Positions 37,281-47,923 of a stretch of 64,000 nucleotides of DNA are shown here, in pieces. Position 1 is the stretch's first letter. Every line of letters starts with the position of its first letter. The notes below the pieces were generated by a model. That model did no database searches, was not told the DNA's origin, and saw only the letters and a list, made by a program, of their open reading frames with translations. The position numbers and the translations under genes are program-made. The DNA comes from Zongyangia hominis (GTDB lineage: Bacteria > Bacillota > Clostridia > Oscillospirales > Ruminococcaceae): assembly GCF_014385095.1 (NCBI RefSeq), contig NZ_JACRTC010000001.1:434001-498000 (forward strand), in the 5' to 3' direction.

Positions 37281-37793
37281 TTAAACGGTGAGCAGGATCA
37301 AAAAGACGCCGCTAAGCACTCCCAGGGTCCGATAGAGGCCGCCGTTTTGCCTTTTATACTCCTGGGCCTCGTTTAAGGTCTGACGCATCCTCTGCAGCGC
37401 CAGGGCGATGATGGCAAGCTGGCCCTCCACGTCGGTGCATCCGAGCTGCTCCCCCAGCTCATAGAGGGGGGCGAGGTCCTGTTTTTTAACCGCCAGCATG
37501 GGGAGGGCGTGGTCCAGCGACAGTTTCCAAGCCTCCGGAAAGGGGACATCCCGCCCCAGCAGCCCGGCGCACTCCTCTGGAAAGAGGAGATTCTGGCACG
37601 CGGTGTTCCCTTGTAGTTCCAAAAAGAGGGTGGGAAGGGGCGGCATGGTGTACCGAATTTGGGTGGACATCAGCTGCAGAAAGGTCATCACATCCTCAAG
37701 CTGAGCGACCCGCCGGGTCAGGGACTGGGAGGCCCTGTGTCCAGCATAGGCGCCAGCGGCGATCATACAAATCATTCCTAAGATTTTCAGCAT
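37281..37793 (-). CDS. spoIIIAB: Stage III sporulation protein AB
   Basis: A 170-residue membrane protein with an N-terminal segment (MLKILGMICMIAAGAYAG) and a C-terminal segment (TLGVLSGVFLILLTV), with a helical domain between that resembles type II/IV secretion platform proteins. The ATG at 37793 follows AGGTGAAAAGG and gives the usual length. It overlaps the 3' end of spoIIIAA by 98 bp in another frame. Confidence 0.93.
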   Translation of the reverse strand: MLKILGMICMIAAGAYAGHRASQSLTRRVAQLEDVMTFLQLMSTQIRYTMPPLPTLFLELQGNTACQNLLFPEECAGLLGRDVPFPEAWKLSLDHALPMLAVKKQDLAPLYELGEQLGCTDVEGQLAIIALALQRMRQTLNEAQEYKRQNGGLYRTLGVLSGVFLILLTV

Positions 37794-38742
37794 CCTTTTC
37801 ACCTGCCTGATAGATAGAATGGACCCGGCCCGGCTGGGAGGCATCCCCCAGGAAGCACAGGGTGGAAAAAGCGCCGGAATCGACGAGGGGTCGGATGGCG
37901 GTCCGGGAGAACAGCTCCTCCATGGAACCGGCGTGGACGGTGGCGATCATGGTGACGCCGGCATAGACGCTGGCCATGAGCCCCGCGGCATCCCGCTCGT
38001 CCCCAATCTCGTCGCAGAGGATATAATCAGGAGAGAGGGTGCGTATGGCCTGGAGGATGGCATCCCCTTTGGGATAGCCGCTGAGAACGTCGCAGCAGTA
38101 GCCCAGATTATTTTGCGGCACGCCGCCGCTCATGGCCGCCAGCTCCCCCCGCTCGTCGATAACGGTGGTTTTGAATATTTGCCCCAGTGAGCCGTCCCCC
38201 AGCTGACGGGCCAAATCCCGCAGGACGGTGGTCTTGCCGCACCCGGGAACCCCGGCGAGCAGCGTTCCGCCCACCCTGCCCCCCAGCGCCTGGACGAGAG
38301 GCCCCGCGGCGCCGGTTACCTCCCTGGCGACGCGAATATTGAGGGAGGAGATGTCTCTTACCCCGGCGATCTCCCCCGCCTCGCAGACACAGGTACCGCA
38401 GATACCCACCCGATGTCCGCCGGGCAGGGTGATGAAGCCCCGGCGCAAATCCTCCTGGTGGGCGTGGACGCTGTATCCGCACACGGTGCGAAAGCATTCG
38501 GTGAGCAGTGGGCGGTCCACCACCAGCGCGTCGTCAGAGGGTTGTCCCGTGAGAAGGCCCGAAGCGGCGAGAAAGAAATGTCCTTTTCCAGTGCACAGAT
38601 GTATGGGAAGTCCCGCTCGGATGCGGATTTCCCGGATTTGCCGCTTCTCCTGTGGGGGGAGGGCGAGGAGCAGCGCTCGTATGCGCGCGGGCAGCACGGC
38701 GGCCGCCTGGTCGAACTTTTTGTCTGTGGGAAGAAATGCCAT
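37696..38742 (-). CDS. spoIIIAA: Stage III sporulation protein AA (ATPase)
   Basis: A 348-residue cytosolic ATPase related to secretion ATPases, predicted to power the SpoIIIA channel. It shows EIRIRAGLP near residue 38, an FITLPGGHRVGICG stretch, Walker A GVPGCGKTT (about 166-174) and the Walker B region YILCDEIGDERDA. The C-terminal 35 residues after VHSIYQAG are charged, look unlike the family core and overlap spoIIIAB, so this frame has probably been extended past an ancestral stop. Confidence 0.94.
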   Translation of the reverse strand: MAFLPTDKKFDQAAAVLPARIRALLLALPPQEKRQIREIRIRAGLPIHLCTGKGHFFLAASGLLTGQPSDDALVVDRPLLTECFRTVCGYSVHAHQEDLRRGFITLPGGHRVGICGTCVCEAGEIAGVRDISSLNIRVAREVTGAAGPLVQALGGRVGGTLLAGVPGCGKTTVLRDLARQLGDGSLGQIFKTTVIDERGELAAMSGGVPQNNLGYCCDVLSGYPKGDAILQAIRTLSPDYILCDEIGDERDAAGLMASVYAGVTMIATVHAGSMEELFSRTAIRPLVDSGAFSTLCFLGDASQPGRVHSIYQAGEKDAENLRNDLYDRRWRLCWTQGLPVPDPAGRSA

Positions 38743-38809
38743 ACTGTCACCTTCTTTTTTCTATCTCTATGCGCTGGGTGGACAAGATATGTCCGCGGAC
38801 AATAGAAAA

Positions 38810-38835
38810 GGCGCCGTCCCTTTTGGGACGACGCC
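38810..38835 (-). terminator. ligA terminator
   Basis: Stem GGCGTCGTCCC / GGGACGGCGCC (minus strand, one G-T pair) with an AAAA loop, then TTTTC, 14 bp after the ligA stop. Confidence 0.8.
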
Positions 38836-38848
38836 ATCAACAGTAAGA

Positions 38849-40834
<1,986 letters not shown>

Positions 40835-40932
40835 CTATAACCTCTTCCCTTTTGCGTCCTGCCGGGAAACATCTTCCCGGCGGCCTCCCTCATTCCCGAC
40901 GAAGGAGGAAGATGACATTATTATACCATAAA

Positions 40933-41655
40933 TTAGTCCAAAATATCATCCATAGAATGTTTAATGCGGTTGTCGTTGGCATTATAGTCATTGATGTCGG
41001 ACATGTTGACATTGCTCCCGTCCTCCACATTGGTGTAGGCTTCGGGGATGGGGCCGACAATGATGGTCTCCGCGATGCAAAAGTTGGTGGACGCCGAAAA
41101 CTCGGTGGAAAAGCCGGGAATGACGGCGGTAAACTGTACGTCGATATCCAGCATGATCTGGTGGCGGGTCTGGTTGATGCCGGCGCTGTCAAACTGGTTT
41201 TGGAGGCTCGTATGGACGCTTCCCACCGGGATCAGCCGGAAATTGATATTGGGCCCATAGCCGGAAATCCACTTACTCCCCAGCACGGTACCAAGCGGTA
41301 TCCCTATGGCCTGGAAGCCTGGCGTCTGGAGCTGCTCATCCACCGCATCGGAAATGCGGGCCTTGAGACGGCTGATGGCCAGCGCATCCGTTTCAATGGC
41401 GCTGACCTGGCTGTCCTCCCCCTTTTGCAGGGTCACCAAATCGTCGTAGGAAAGGTCCTGCTGTTCCAGCTCTTCCAATACGGCGGCATTGAGAGCCCGG
41501 CTGGCATAGATCTTCATTTGATAGTTAACGACGGTGGAGATGGTCTGCTGGAGCTTCCCATCCAAGTACCAGCAGATGGCCCCCAAAATGACGGCAACCG
41601 TCAGACATTTGACGGCGATTCCCTTTTTGGCTCTCCGTCGCCGCAGCTTTGTCAT
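40933..41655 (-). CDS. yunB: Sporulation protein YunB
   Basis: A 240-residue membrane-anchored sporulation protein. A basic N-terminus (MTKLRRRRAKKG) is followed by one hydrophobic segment (about 14-32) and an extracytoplasmic domain with the family motifs IPLGTVLGSKWISGYGP and PVGSVHTSLQNQFDSAGINQTRH. The ATG at 41655 is preferred because GGGGAG is correctly spaced from it. In Bacillus, yunB belongs to the sigma-E regulon; its molecular role is unknown. Confidence 0.9.
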   Translation of the reverse strand: MTKLRRRRAKKGIAVKCLTVAVILGAICWYLDGKLQQTISTVVNYQMKIYASRALNAAVLEELEQQDLSYDDLVTLQKGEDSQVSAIETDALAISRLKARISDAVDEQLQTPGFQAIGIPLGTVLGSKWISGYGPNINFRLIPVGSVHTSLQNQFDSAGINQTRHQIMLDIDVQFTAVIPGFSTEFSASTNFCIAETIIVGPIPEAYTNVEDGSNVNMSDINDYNANDNRIKHSMDDILD

Positions 41656-41822
41656 CGCCATCTCCCCTTTCTTCCATCTCAGCATTTTATGCGTTTTGGA
41701 AGGAAAACGTTCTCCTATCACAGAAAAAAGATAAGAAAACACGCAGTTTTGACGATTGCTTAAAGTCTGCACACCATGCTCTTTCAAATGGAAAGCGGCC
41801 GAAAGAAGGCTTAAGAAAAAAA

Positions 41823-41850
41823 GCCCGCCAGGCCGATGGGCCAGGCGGGC
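41823..41850 (-). terminator. Second terminator downstream of the acyl-CoA synthetase
   Basis: GCCCGCC-T-GGCC / GGCC-T-GGCGGGC (minus strand, one mismatch) with a four-base loop and a T-run. It backs up the terminator at 41908-41935. Confidence 0.75.
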
Positions 41851-41907
41851 AAAGAAAATGCCGATCTTCGGAATGTAGCGAAGGGCGCGGTAAAACCTCC
41901 CCCATAA

Positions 41908-41935
41908 AAAACAGCCGCGTAAAAGCGGCTGTTTT
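41908..41935 (-). terminator. Terminator of the acyl-CoA synthetase gene
   Basis: Stem AAAACAGCCGC / GCGGCTGTTTT with a six-base loop, followed on the minus strand by more T residues, four bases beyond the stop codon. Confidence 0.82.
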
Positions 41936-41938
41936 ACT

Positions 41939-43600
41939 TTAATGATTGTCGTTATTGCGGATATCAACACGCTTGATCTTGCCGCTGATGGTCTTGGGCA
42001 GATCGTCGACAAATTCCACGATACGGGGATATTTATAAGGGGCGGTCTGTTTCTTGACGTACTGCTGCAGCTCCTTGACCAGCTCATCGGAGGGCTGGTG
42101 ATTCTTTGTCAGCACGATGGTGGCCTTAACCACCTGGCCGCGGACGGGATCGGGCGCGCCGGTGACGGCACATTCCAGCACTGCGGGGTGCTCCATCAGG
42201 ACGCTTTCGATCTCGAAAGGCCCGATGCGGTAACCGGAAGCCTTGATGACGTCGTCGGTGCGGCCGACATACCAATAGAAGCCGTCCTCGTCCTTCCACG
42301 CCGTGTCGCCGGTGTGATAGAGGCCGTCGTGCCAGGCCTCCCGGGTCTTATCCTCATTGCGGTAGTAGCTGCAGAAAAGGCCCGGCTGTTTTTTGCCTTC
42401 CTCGGTGCGGACACAGATTTCTCCCACCTCGCCGGGGGCCACCGTGTTGCCGTCCTCGTCAAAGAGGTCCACATTATAAAGCGGCGACGGCTTGCCCATG
42501 GAGCCGGGTTTGGGCTCGGTGCCGTGGAGGTTTGCCAGAAGTAGGGTGGTTTCGGTCTGGCCGAAGCCCTCCATCAGCTTGAGGCCGGTGTATTCATAGA
42601 AGCGGTTGTAGACCTCGGGGTTGAGTGCCTCGCCCGCCGTGGTGGCATAGCGCAGGCTGGACAGGTCGTAGTTGCCCATGCCCTCCTTGATGAAGAAGCG
42701 GTAGATGGTGGGCGGCGCGCAGAAGGTGGTGATGCGGTGCTCCTCGATCATGTGCAGCAGGTCCGCGGGGACGAATTTCCCGGCAAAATCATAGACAAAG
42801 ATGCAGCTGGCCGCAAACCATTGGCCGTAGAGCTTGCCCCAGACCGCTTTGCCCCATCCAGTCTCGGAGACGGTGAGATGGACGTCGTCGGCGTGAATAT
42901 TATGCCAGTGCTTGGCGGTGATGATGTGGCCCAGCGCATAGTAGTGGTCGTGGATGACCATCTTGGGGTAGCCGGTGGTGCCGGAAGTGAAGTAAAGGAG
43001 CATGTAATCGGTGACCTTGGTCTCCACCCGTTCCAGATGCTCGTCGGCCTTCTCCACCTCTGCGTCGAAGTTAAACCAGCCCTCCCGCTCGCCGTTGGCT
43101 ACGAATTTGGCCTGCATGCCGTGATATTTTTCGCAGGCTTCGTCAGTGTATTTGGTCACGTCGCCGGCGCCGGTTGCTACGATGGCCTTGATGTCAGCCG
43201 CCTCAAAGCGATAGACCAAATCCTTGGTGGTCAGCAGATTGGTGGCCGGGATGGTGACGGCGCCGATTTTGTGCAGGGCCAGGATGGCGATCCAAAACTG
43301 ATAGTGGCGTTTGAGGATGAGCATGACCATGTCGCCCTTGCCAATGCCGTGGCTGAGAAACATATTGGCCGCTTTATCGCTCAGGCGCTTGAGATCGGAG
43401 AAGGTGAAGACTCTCTCCGCTCCGGAGTCGTCGCACCAAATCATGGCGCGGCGGTCGGGTTCCAGCCGGGCAATCTCGTCGATGACGTCATAACCGAAGT
43501 TAAAATTGTCGGCGCAGGTAATTTCAAACTGGTCCAAAACGCCGTGTTCATCAAAATGCTCCTTGCAAAAACGCTGATAAAAATGTTCCATATTATCCAT
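41939..43600 (-). CDS. AMP-forming acyl-CoA synthetase
   Basis: Adenylate-forming enzyme of 553 residues that activates a carboxylic acid to its CoA thioester. Motifs in order: [12 protein letters not shown] (AMP binding), [52 protein letters not shown] and the catalytic lysine region [13 protein letters not shown]. It resembles medium- and branched-chain acyl-CoA synthetases more than acetyl-CoA synthetase. It is co-transcribed with the XRE-cupin regulator 26 bp upstream, and the transcript begins with a T-box leader whose specifier reads isoleucine. That points to a branched-chain acid as substrate, by inference only. Confidence 0.9.
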   Translation of the reverse strand: MDNMEHFYQRFCKEHFDEHGVLDQFEITCADNFNFGYDVIDEIARLEPDRRAMIWCDDSGAERVFTFSDLKRLSDKAANMFLSHGIGKGDMVMLILKRHYQFWIAILALHKIGAVTIPATNLLTTKDLVYRFEAADIKAIVATGAGDVTKYTDEACEKYHGMQAKFVANGEREGWFNFDAEVEKADEHLERVETKVTDYMLLYFTSGTTGYPKMVIHDHYYALGHIITAKHWHNIHADDVHLTVSETGWGKAVWGKLYGQWFAASCIFVYDFAGKFVPADLLHMIEEHRITTFCAPPTIYRFFIKEGMGNYDLSSLRYATTAGEALNPEVYNRFYEYTGLKLMEGFGQTETTLLLANLHGTEPKPGSMGKPSPLYNVDLFDEDGNTVAPGEVGEICVRTEEGKKQPGLFCSYYRNEDKTREAWHDGLYHTGDTAWKDEDGFYWYVGRTDDVIKASGYRIGPFEIESVLMEHPAVLECAVTGAPDPVRGQVVKATIVLTKNHQPSDELVKELQQYVKKQTAPYKYPRIVEFVDDLPKTISGKIKRVDIRNNDNH

Positions 43601-43626
43601 AGGTCTATTCCTCCGAAGTATCAGTT

Positions 43627-44205
43627 TTATTCTTGATCACCTTTTTTGAGCACCACCGCCAGGAAGACGCACTCCTTGCCGCCGGTGGCTATCATGCCGT
43701 GGCCGTGGCCGGAATCGTAGTAGATGGCGTCCCCTTCGTGTAAAACCTCGATGTGGTCCTCCATGGCAACCTTTAAGCTGCCGCTGATGATATAGTCAAA
43801 TTCCTGTCCCTCGTGGGTGGAGAGCTTGATGGGAGCCGTCTGCTCCTCCTCAAAGTAGGGCGCTGTAACAAGGAAGGGTTCGGCTACCTTGCTACGGAAT
43901 CTCGATGCCATGTGCTGGTAGTTAAAGCCCTTTCTGCGCTTGATGGGAAGACCCTTGCCGCTGCGGGTGATGGAGTAGAAGGAGAGCTTCGGGCGGTCGC
44001 CGGTGAGAATCTCCACAATGTCCACACCGAACATTTCCGCACATTTATAGAGGAAAGTGAAGGAGAAATCGGACTTTCCCGCTTCCATATCGGCGTATTC
44101 TTCCGCCGTTACCCCTGTGCCCTCGGCCATCTGTTCCACACTAAAGCCCATAATGTCACGGAGTGTTTTTATTCTCTCTGCGATTTCAAAGATCTGAGTT
44201 TCCAT
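43627..44205 (-). CDS. XRE-family regulator with cupin domain
   Basis: A 192-residue regulator with an N-terminal helix-turn-helix ([33 protein letters not shown], about 11-43) and a C-terminal cupin barrel ([37 protein letters not shown]) that may bind a metal or a small ligand. The start follows AAAAGGGGA. The pair XRE-cupin plus acyl-CoA synthetase is seen in other Clostridia. It may control its own operon in addition to the T-box. Confidence 0.9.
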   Translation of the reverse strand: METQIFEIAERIKTLRDIMGFSVEQMAEGTGVTAEEYADMEAGKSDFSFTFLYKCAEMFGVDIVEILTGDRPKLSFYSITRSGKGLPIKRRKGFNYQHMASRFRSKVAEPFLVTAPYFEEEQTAPIKLSTHEGQEFDYIISGSLKVAMEDHIEVLHEGDAIYYDSGHGHGMIATGGKECVFLAVVLKKGDQE

Positions 44206-44268
44206 GGTATCGTCCCCTTTTCATGGTTTTTGCCTGTTTTTGGCCCAATGATACAGTTTGCTACGGCA

Positions 44269-44550
44269 AAGAAAAAATAAAAAAGCTCGTCCCAATCATA
44301 AAGATTGGGACGAGCTTGTAAACAAAACCCGCGGTACCACCCAAATTGCATTGCTGCCGCTTTAGCAGGATTCCAACAAATCCCCGACCTTAACGCGGTC
44401 CAACGGGAGAACCCTACTCGCATTCCGCTTTCAGGACCCGGCTCAGAAGTGATATCCTTGTCTCCACCTTTTCCGGTTCACACCAACCACCGGCTCTCTG
44501 CAAAAGGCTGCGGATACAGGACGCCTTCATCGACGCTTTTGACTTTGTGG
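44269..44550 (-). promoter_or_regulatory. T-box riboswitch with isoleucine specifier, upstream of the XRE-cupin/acyl-CoA synthetase operon
   Basis: On the minus strand it has AGAGAGC (44499-44493) and the GGTTGGTG distal motif of Stem I, the specifier candidate AUC (44453-44451) followed six bases later by GAGC (same spacing as in the tyrS leader), and the T-box GGTGGTACCGCGGG (44342-44328). The terminator is AAGCTCGTCCCAATC / GATTGGGACGAGCTT followed by TTTTATTTTTTC. Uncharged tRNA-Ile should allow read-through. Use of such a leader for this gene pair rather than an aminoacyl-tRNA synthetase is unusual. Confidence 0.9.
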
Positions 44551-44555
44551 CTTTT

Positions 44556-44584
44556 ATGATAGTCCAATTGGAACACTTTGTCAA
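44556..44584 (-). promoter_or_regulatory. Promoter of the isoleucine T-box transcript
   Basis: TTGACA (44584-44579), 17-bp spacer, TATCAT (44561-44556). It lies correctly ahead of Stem I. Confidence 0.82.
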
Positions 44585-44708
44585 TAGGTTCTTTTTGATT
44601 TTTTTGAAAGAATTTTTATGAGCCTACCGCTCTTCTCGAGTTTCCTCTTGTCTATCCCTACAAAAACGGAACGTTTTCCCCGTCAAAACGACGACGAATT
44701 CTCCATTT

Positions 44709-45353
44709 TTAAAGTAGACCAAGGATTTCTTGCGGCGTGCCGACGATGGCGTCGGCGCCATTTTCTCTGAGCTCCTCCGGCGCGCGGAATCCCCAGGACA
44801 CGCCGATGGTGTAGCAGCCGGCGTTCTTTCCCGTCTGCATATCCACGCCGGAATCCCCCACATAGATGCTTTCTTTGGCGCTCACCCCCACCCGGTCGAG
44901 CGCTTCAAACACGGCGGTGGGATCTGGCTTTTTGGGCACGTCGTCCCGCTGGCCCAAAATCACGTCGAAGACGCCGGGGAAGATGCTCTCGATGAGCTGT
45001 ACCACAAAGTTGTGGGCTTTGTTGGAGACAACAATCATTTTGATGCCCTTTTCCCTGCACCGTCCCAGCATATCCTCAATGCCGTCATAGGGCTTCGTAT
45101 AGTCCACGGTGTGCGCGGCATAGTAGGCGTCGAATTCGGCCTTGATTTTGGCTCTGATTTCTTCGTCCTGGGCGTCGGCGGGTAAGATGCGCTTGACCAG
45201 GTTATAGACTCCATTGCCCACAAAGAGCTTGTAGGCCTCCACCTCATGGGTGGGATAGCCGTAGACTTCCAGCGCGTGGTTACAGCTGACGGCCAAGTCG
45301 GTCAGCGTATTGAGGAGCGTCCCATCTAAATCGAATATCGCAGCTTTTTTCAA
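44709..45353 (-). CDS. HAD-family phosphatase, phosphoglycolate phosphatase type
   Basis: A 214-residue haloacid-dehalogenase phosphatase. A TTG start at 45353 is chosen because GGGGGAGGA precedes it and the product then begins (M)KKAAIFDLDGTLLNT with D8 and D10 as nucleophile and acid/base. A helical cap, IVVSNK, KPDPT and VGDSGVDMQTGKNAG complete the HAD motifs. Gph-type enzymes hydrolyse 2-phosphoglycolate, but pyrophosphatase (PpaX) and other small-substrate activities look alike. It is monocistronic behind a clear promoter and a leader of about 125 bases. Confidence 0.85.
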   Translation of the reverse strand: MKKAAIFDLDGTLLNTLTDLAVSCNHALEVYGYPTHEVEAYKLFVGNGVYNLVKRILPADAQDEEIRAKIKAEFDAYYAAHTVDYTKPYDGIEDMLGRCREKGIKMIVVSNKAHNFVVQLIESIFPGVFDVILGQRDDVPKKPDPTAVFEALDRVGVSAKESIYVGDSGVDMQTGKNAGCYTIGVSWGFRAPEELRENGADAIVGTPQEILGLL

Positions 45354-45484
45354 AAATACTTCCTCCCCCGGTTTCTGAGTTACTAGCATAAAAAACTGAT
45401 GCGCAGGAGTATCCGCGCTATGCGCTTCACTCCTCACGCGTGAAGATAACCAATAGCTATTTTTAGTCCATACAGACTATTTTC

Positions 45485-45512
45485 ATTATAGTGACTCCCC
45501 CACTCTTGTCAA
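45485..45512 (-). promoter_or_regulatory. Promoter of the Gph-type phosphatase gene
   Basis: Perfect TTGACA (45512-45507) and TATAAT (45490-45485) with a 16-bp spacer. The leader that follows can form a hairpin around AGGAGT...ACTCCT near 45382-45415. Confidence 0.8.
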
Positions 45513-45601
45513 GCAGAAGGGCCCCAAAACCCAACAGAATTACCAAAGAACCGGTCGGATTTTATCGAACCGGTCCTATTTTCTTTTGCGGGTGGGTAGG
45601 G

Positions 45602-45607
45602 TATAAT
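45602..45607 (+). promoter_or_regulatory. -10 element of the glpP-glpK promoter
   Basis: TATAAT at 45602-45607, about 40 bp before glpP. The -35 region (TTTTCT at 45579-45584, 17 bp upstream) is weak. A nine-base direct repeat GAACCGGTC lies just upstream, at about 45549-45577. Confidence 0.5.
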
Positions 45608-45641
45608 AAAGTGAGAAAATGGGAGAATGGAGGCAGGAGCA

Positions 45642-46208
45642 TTGCGTCAGGATTTCACGGAGCTGTTGGAGGGCTCCCCCATCATCGCCGCGGTCAAGGA
45701 CTTTCACGGACTAGAAGTGTGCATGACATCGGAGTGCCGGGTGGTCTTTGTCCTCTTTGGGGACATCTGCAACATCGCCCAGATCGTCCACACCATCAAA
45801 GCCGGGGGCAAGACCGCCATCGTCCATATCGACCTCATCGACGGGCTTTCTTCCAAGGATGTGGCGGTACGCTTCCTCAGGGAAAACACCGAGGCGGACG
45901 GCATCATCAGCACCCGGACCAATCTGATCAAGCTCGCCCATGAGCAGGGATTTCTCACCATCCAGCGCTTCTTCCTCATCGATTCCATCGCCCTTGCCAA
46001 CGTGCGCAAGACCATGGACGGAGGCGTAGCCGACTTTGTGGAGATCCTGCCCGGCGTTATGCCCAAGATCGTCCGCCGCATCGCCTCTTATAGCGCCGCC
46101 CCCCTCATCGCGGGCGGGCTCATCTCCGACAAGGAGGATGTCATTTCCATCCTGCAGGCGGGGGCCACGGCCATATCCACCACCTGTGCGGATTGTTGGT
46201 TTATGTAA
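45642..46208 (+). CDS. glpP: Glycerol operon antiterminator GlpP
   Basis: RNA-binding antiterminator of 188 residues that, when bound to glycerol-3-phosphate, prevents termination in glp leaders. A TIM-barrel-like sequence with KAGGKTAIVHIDLIDGLS, DGIISTRTNLIKLAHEQG, DFVEILPGVMPKI and PLIAGGLISDKEDV fits the family throughout. The TTG at 45642, eight bases after GGAGG, is preferred; an ATG at 45627 has poor spacing. It is followed 24 bp later by glpK. A matching leader terminator is found before the glpA-like gene. Confidence 0.9.
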   Translation: MRQDFTELLEGSPIIAAVKDFHGLEVCMTSECRVVFVLFGDICNIAQIVHTIKAGGKTAIVHIDLIDGLSSKDVAVRFLRENTEADGIISTRTNLIKLAHEQGFLTIQRFFLIDSIALANVRKTMDGGVADFVEILPGVMPKIVRRIASYSAAPLIAGGLISDKEDVISILQAGATAISTTCADCWFM

Positions 46209-46232
46209 GATTTCCAGAAAGAAGGAGAGAAA

Positions 46233-47717
46233 ATGAAGCAGTACGTCATCGCTTTAGACCAGGGTACCACCAGCTCCCGCGCTATCATCTTTGACAAGGA
46301 GCAGAATATCATCGGCATGGCCCAGAAGGAGTTTACCCAGCATTATCCCAAGGAAGGCTGGGTGGAGCACGACCCCATGGAGATCTATGCTTCCCAGTAC
46401 GGCGTCCTCATCGAGGTCCTGGTCAAAAGCGGCGTCAAGCCCGAGGAAATCGCCGCCATCGGCATCACCAACCAGCGGGAAACCGCCATCGTCTGGGACA
46501 AGAACACCGGTCGACCGGTCTGCAACGCCATCGTCTGGCAGTGCCGCCGCACCGCGGATATTTGCGAGGACTTAAAGGCCAGGGGCCTGACCGATTACAT
46601 ACGGGAGACCACGGGACTGGTGGTGGACGCCTATTTCTCCGGCACCAAGATCAAATGGATTCTCGACAACGTGCCCGGCGCCCGGGAAAAGGCGGAGCGG
46701 GGCGATTTACTTTTCGGCACGGTGGACACCTGGCTCATCTGGAAGCTGACGGAGGGAAAAGTCCACGTCACCGATTACACCAACGCCTCCCGCACCATGA
46801 TCTATAATATCAAGGATCTGTGCTGGGACGAAAGGATGCTCAAAGAGCTGGACATTCCGGCCTCCATGCTCCCCGAGGTTCACGATTGCAGCGAGGTCTA
46901 CGGCACCGTCAACATCTCCGGCGTCCCGGTCCCCATCGCGGGCATTGCGGGCGACCAGCAGGCGGCCCTCTTCGGCCAAACCTGCTTTGAGAAGGGCGAC
47001 GCCAAGAACACCTACGGCACCGGCTGCTTTTTGCTGATGAACACCGGCGAGGAAATGTACTTAAGCAAAAACGGGATGCTCACCACCATCGCCATCGGAC
47101 TAGACGGCAAGGTAAGCTATGCCATCGAGGGCAGCGTCTTTGTTGGCGGCGCCGTCATCCAGTGGCTGCGGGATGAGCTGCGTTTCATCGTGGAGTCCAA
47201 GGACTCCGAATATTTCGCGGAAAAGGTCCCCGACAACGGCGGGGTCTATGTGGTGCCCGCCTTCACCGGCCTCGGCGCGCCTCACTGGGATATGTACGCC
47301 CGCGGCTCCATCTTCGGACTGACCCGCGGCTCCAACCGCAACCACATTATCCGCGCTTCTTTGGAGTCCATCGCCTATCAATCCCGGGATCTGCTGACGG
47401 CCATCATCGCGGACACCGGCATTGACGTGAGCGAACTCAAGGTGGACGGCGGGGCCTCAGCCAATAACTTCCTCATGCAGTTTCAGGCCGACATCATCGG
47501 CAAGCGGGTCCGCCGCCCCATGATCCGGGAGACCACCGCCCTGGGAGCCGCCTATCTGGCGGGGCTAGCCGTGGGGCTCTGGAAGGACTTGGACGAGATC
47601 AAAAACAACTGGACCCTCGACAAGGTCTATGAGCCCGAGATGGGCGCCGCCACCCGGGAGCGGCTGGTGGCCGGCTGGGACAAAGCCATCGGACGCAGCA
47701 AAGACTGGGCCAGATAG
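46233..47717 (+). CDS. glpK: Glycerol kinase
   Basis: Phosphorylates glycerol to sn-glycerol-3-phosphate. It has 494 residues, the family norm, with the N-terminal [26 protein letters not shown], the [12 protein letters not shown] segment, [13 protein letters not shown], and [28 protein letters not shown] precedes the ATG. It is co-transcribed with glpP. No glycerol facilitator gene (glpF) is in the window. Confidence 0.97.
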   Translation: MKQYVIALDQGTTSSRAIIFDKEQNIIGMAQKEFTQHYPKEGWVEHDPMEIYASQYGVLIEVLVKSGVKPEEIAAIGITNQRETAIVWDKNTGRPVCNAIVWQCRRTADICEDLKARGLTDYIRETTGLVVDAYFSGTKIKWILDNVPGAREKAERGDLLFGTVDTWLIWKLTEGKVHVTDYTNASRTMIYNIKDLCWDERMLKELDIPASMLPEVHDCSEVYGTVNISGVPVPIAGIAGDQQAALFGQTCFEKGDAKNTYGTGCFLLMNTGEEMYLSKNGMLTTIAIGLDGKVSYAIEGSVFVGGAVIQWLRDELRFIVESKDSEYFAEKVPDNGGVYVVPAFTGLGAPHWDMYARGSIFGLTRGSNRNHIIRASLESIAYQSRDLLTAIIADTGIDVSELKVDGGASANNFLMQFQADIIGKRVRRPMIRETTALGAAYLAGLAVGLWKDLDEIKNNWTLDKVYEPEMGAATRERLVAGWDKAIGRSKDWAR

Positions 47718-47739
47718 GATAAATATTTTGGAATCGTAA

Positions 47740-47768
47740 TTGCAAAAACCAAGCGAATTTGCTATAAT
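47740..47768 (+). promoter_or_regulatory. Promoter of the glpA-like operon
   Basis: TTGCAA (47740-47745), 17-bp spacer, perfect TATAAT (47763-47768), starting 22 bp after the glpK stop. It drives the antitermination leader that follows. Confidence 0.8.
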
Positions 47769-47777
47769 AAAACTGTA

Positions 47778-47852
47778 CTAAAATGTCGGAGTGAAAGAGT
47801 CGATACATTTTAGGCGTGCTTTTGCATGACCTAATGTGGATCGGCTCTTTTT
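47778..47852 (+). promoter_or_regulatory. GlpP-type antiterminator/terminator leader
   Basis: Two exclusive hairpins are visible. The antiterminator pairs CTAAAATGT (47778-47786) with ACATTTTAG (47805-47813). The terminator pairs AGAGTCGAT (47796-47804) with ATCGGCTCT (47840-47848), extended by ACATT/AATGT and AGG/CCT, and ends in TTTTTGTTTT. The shared segment 47796-47813 makes this a switch. The encoded GlpP is the obvious trans-acting factor. Confidence 0.85.
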
Positions 47853-47923
47853 GTTTTGCTCCCAGTGCGAGGAAGACGCCAAGAAACGGCATCATCCCAT
47901 CTTCGTCAAGAAAGGATGTCATT

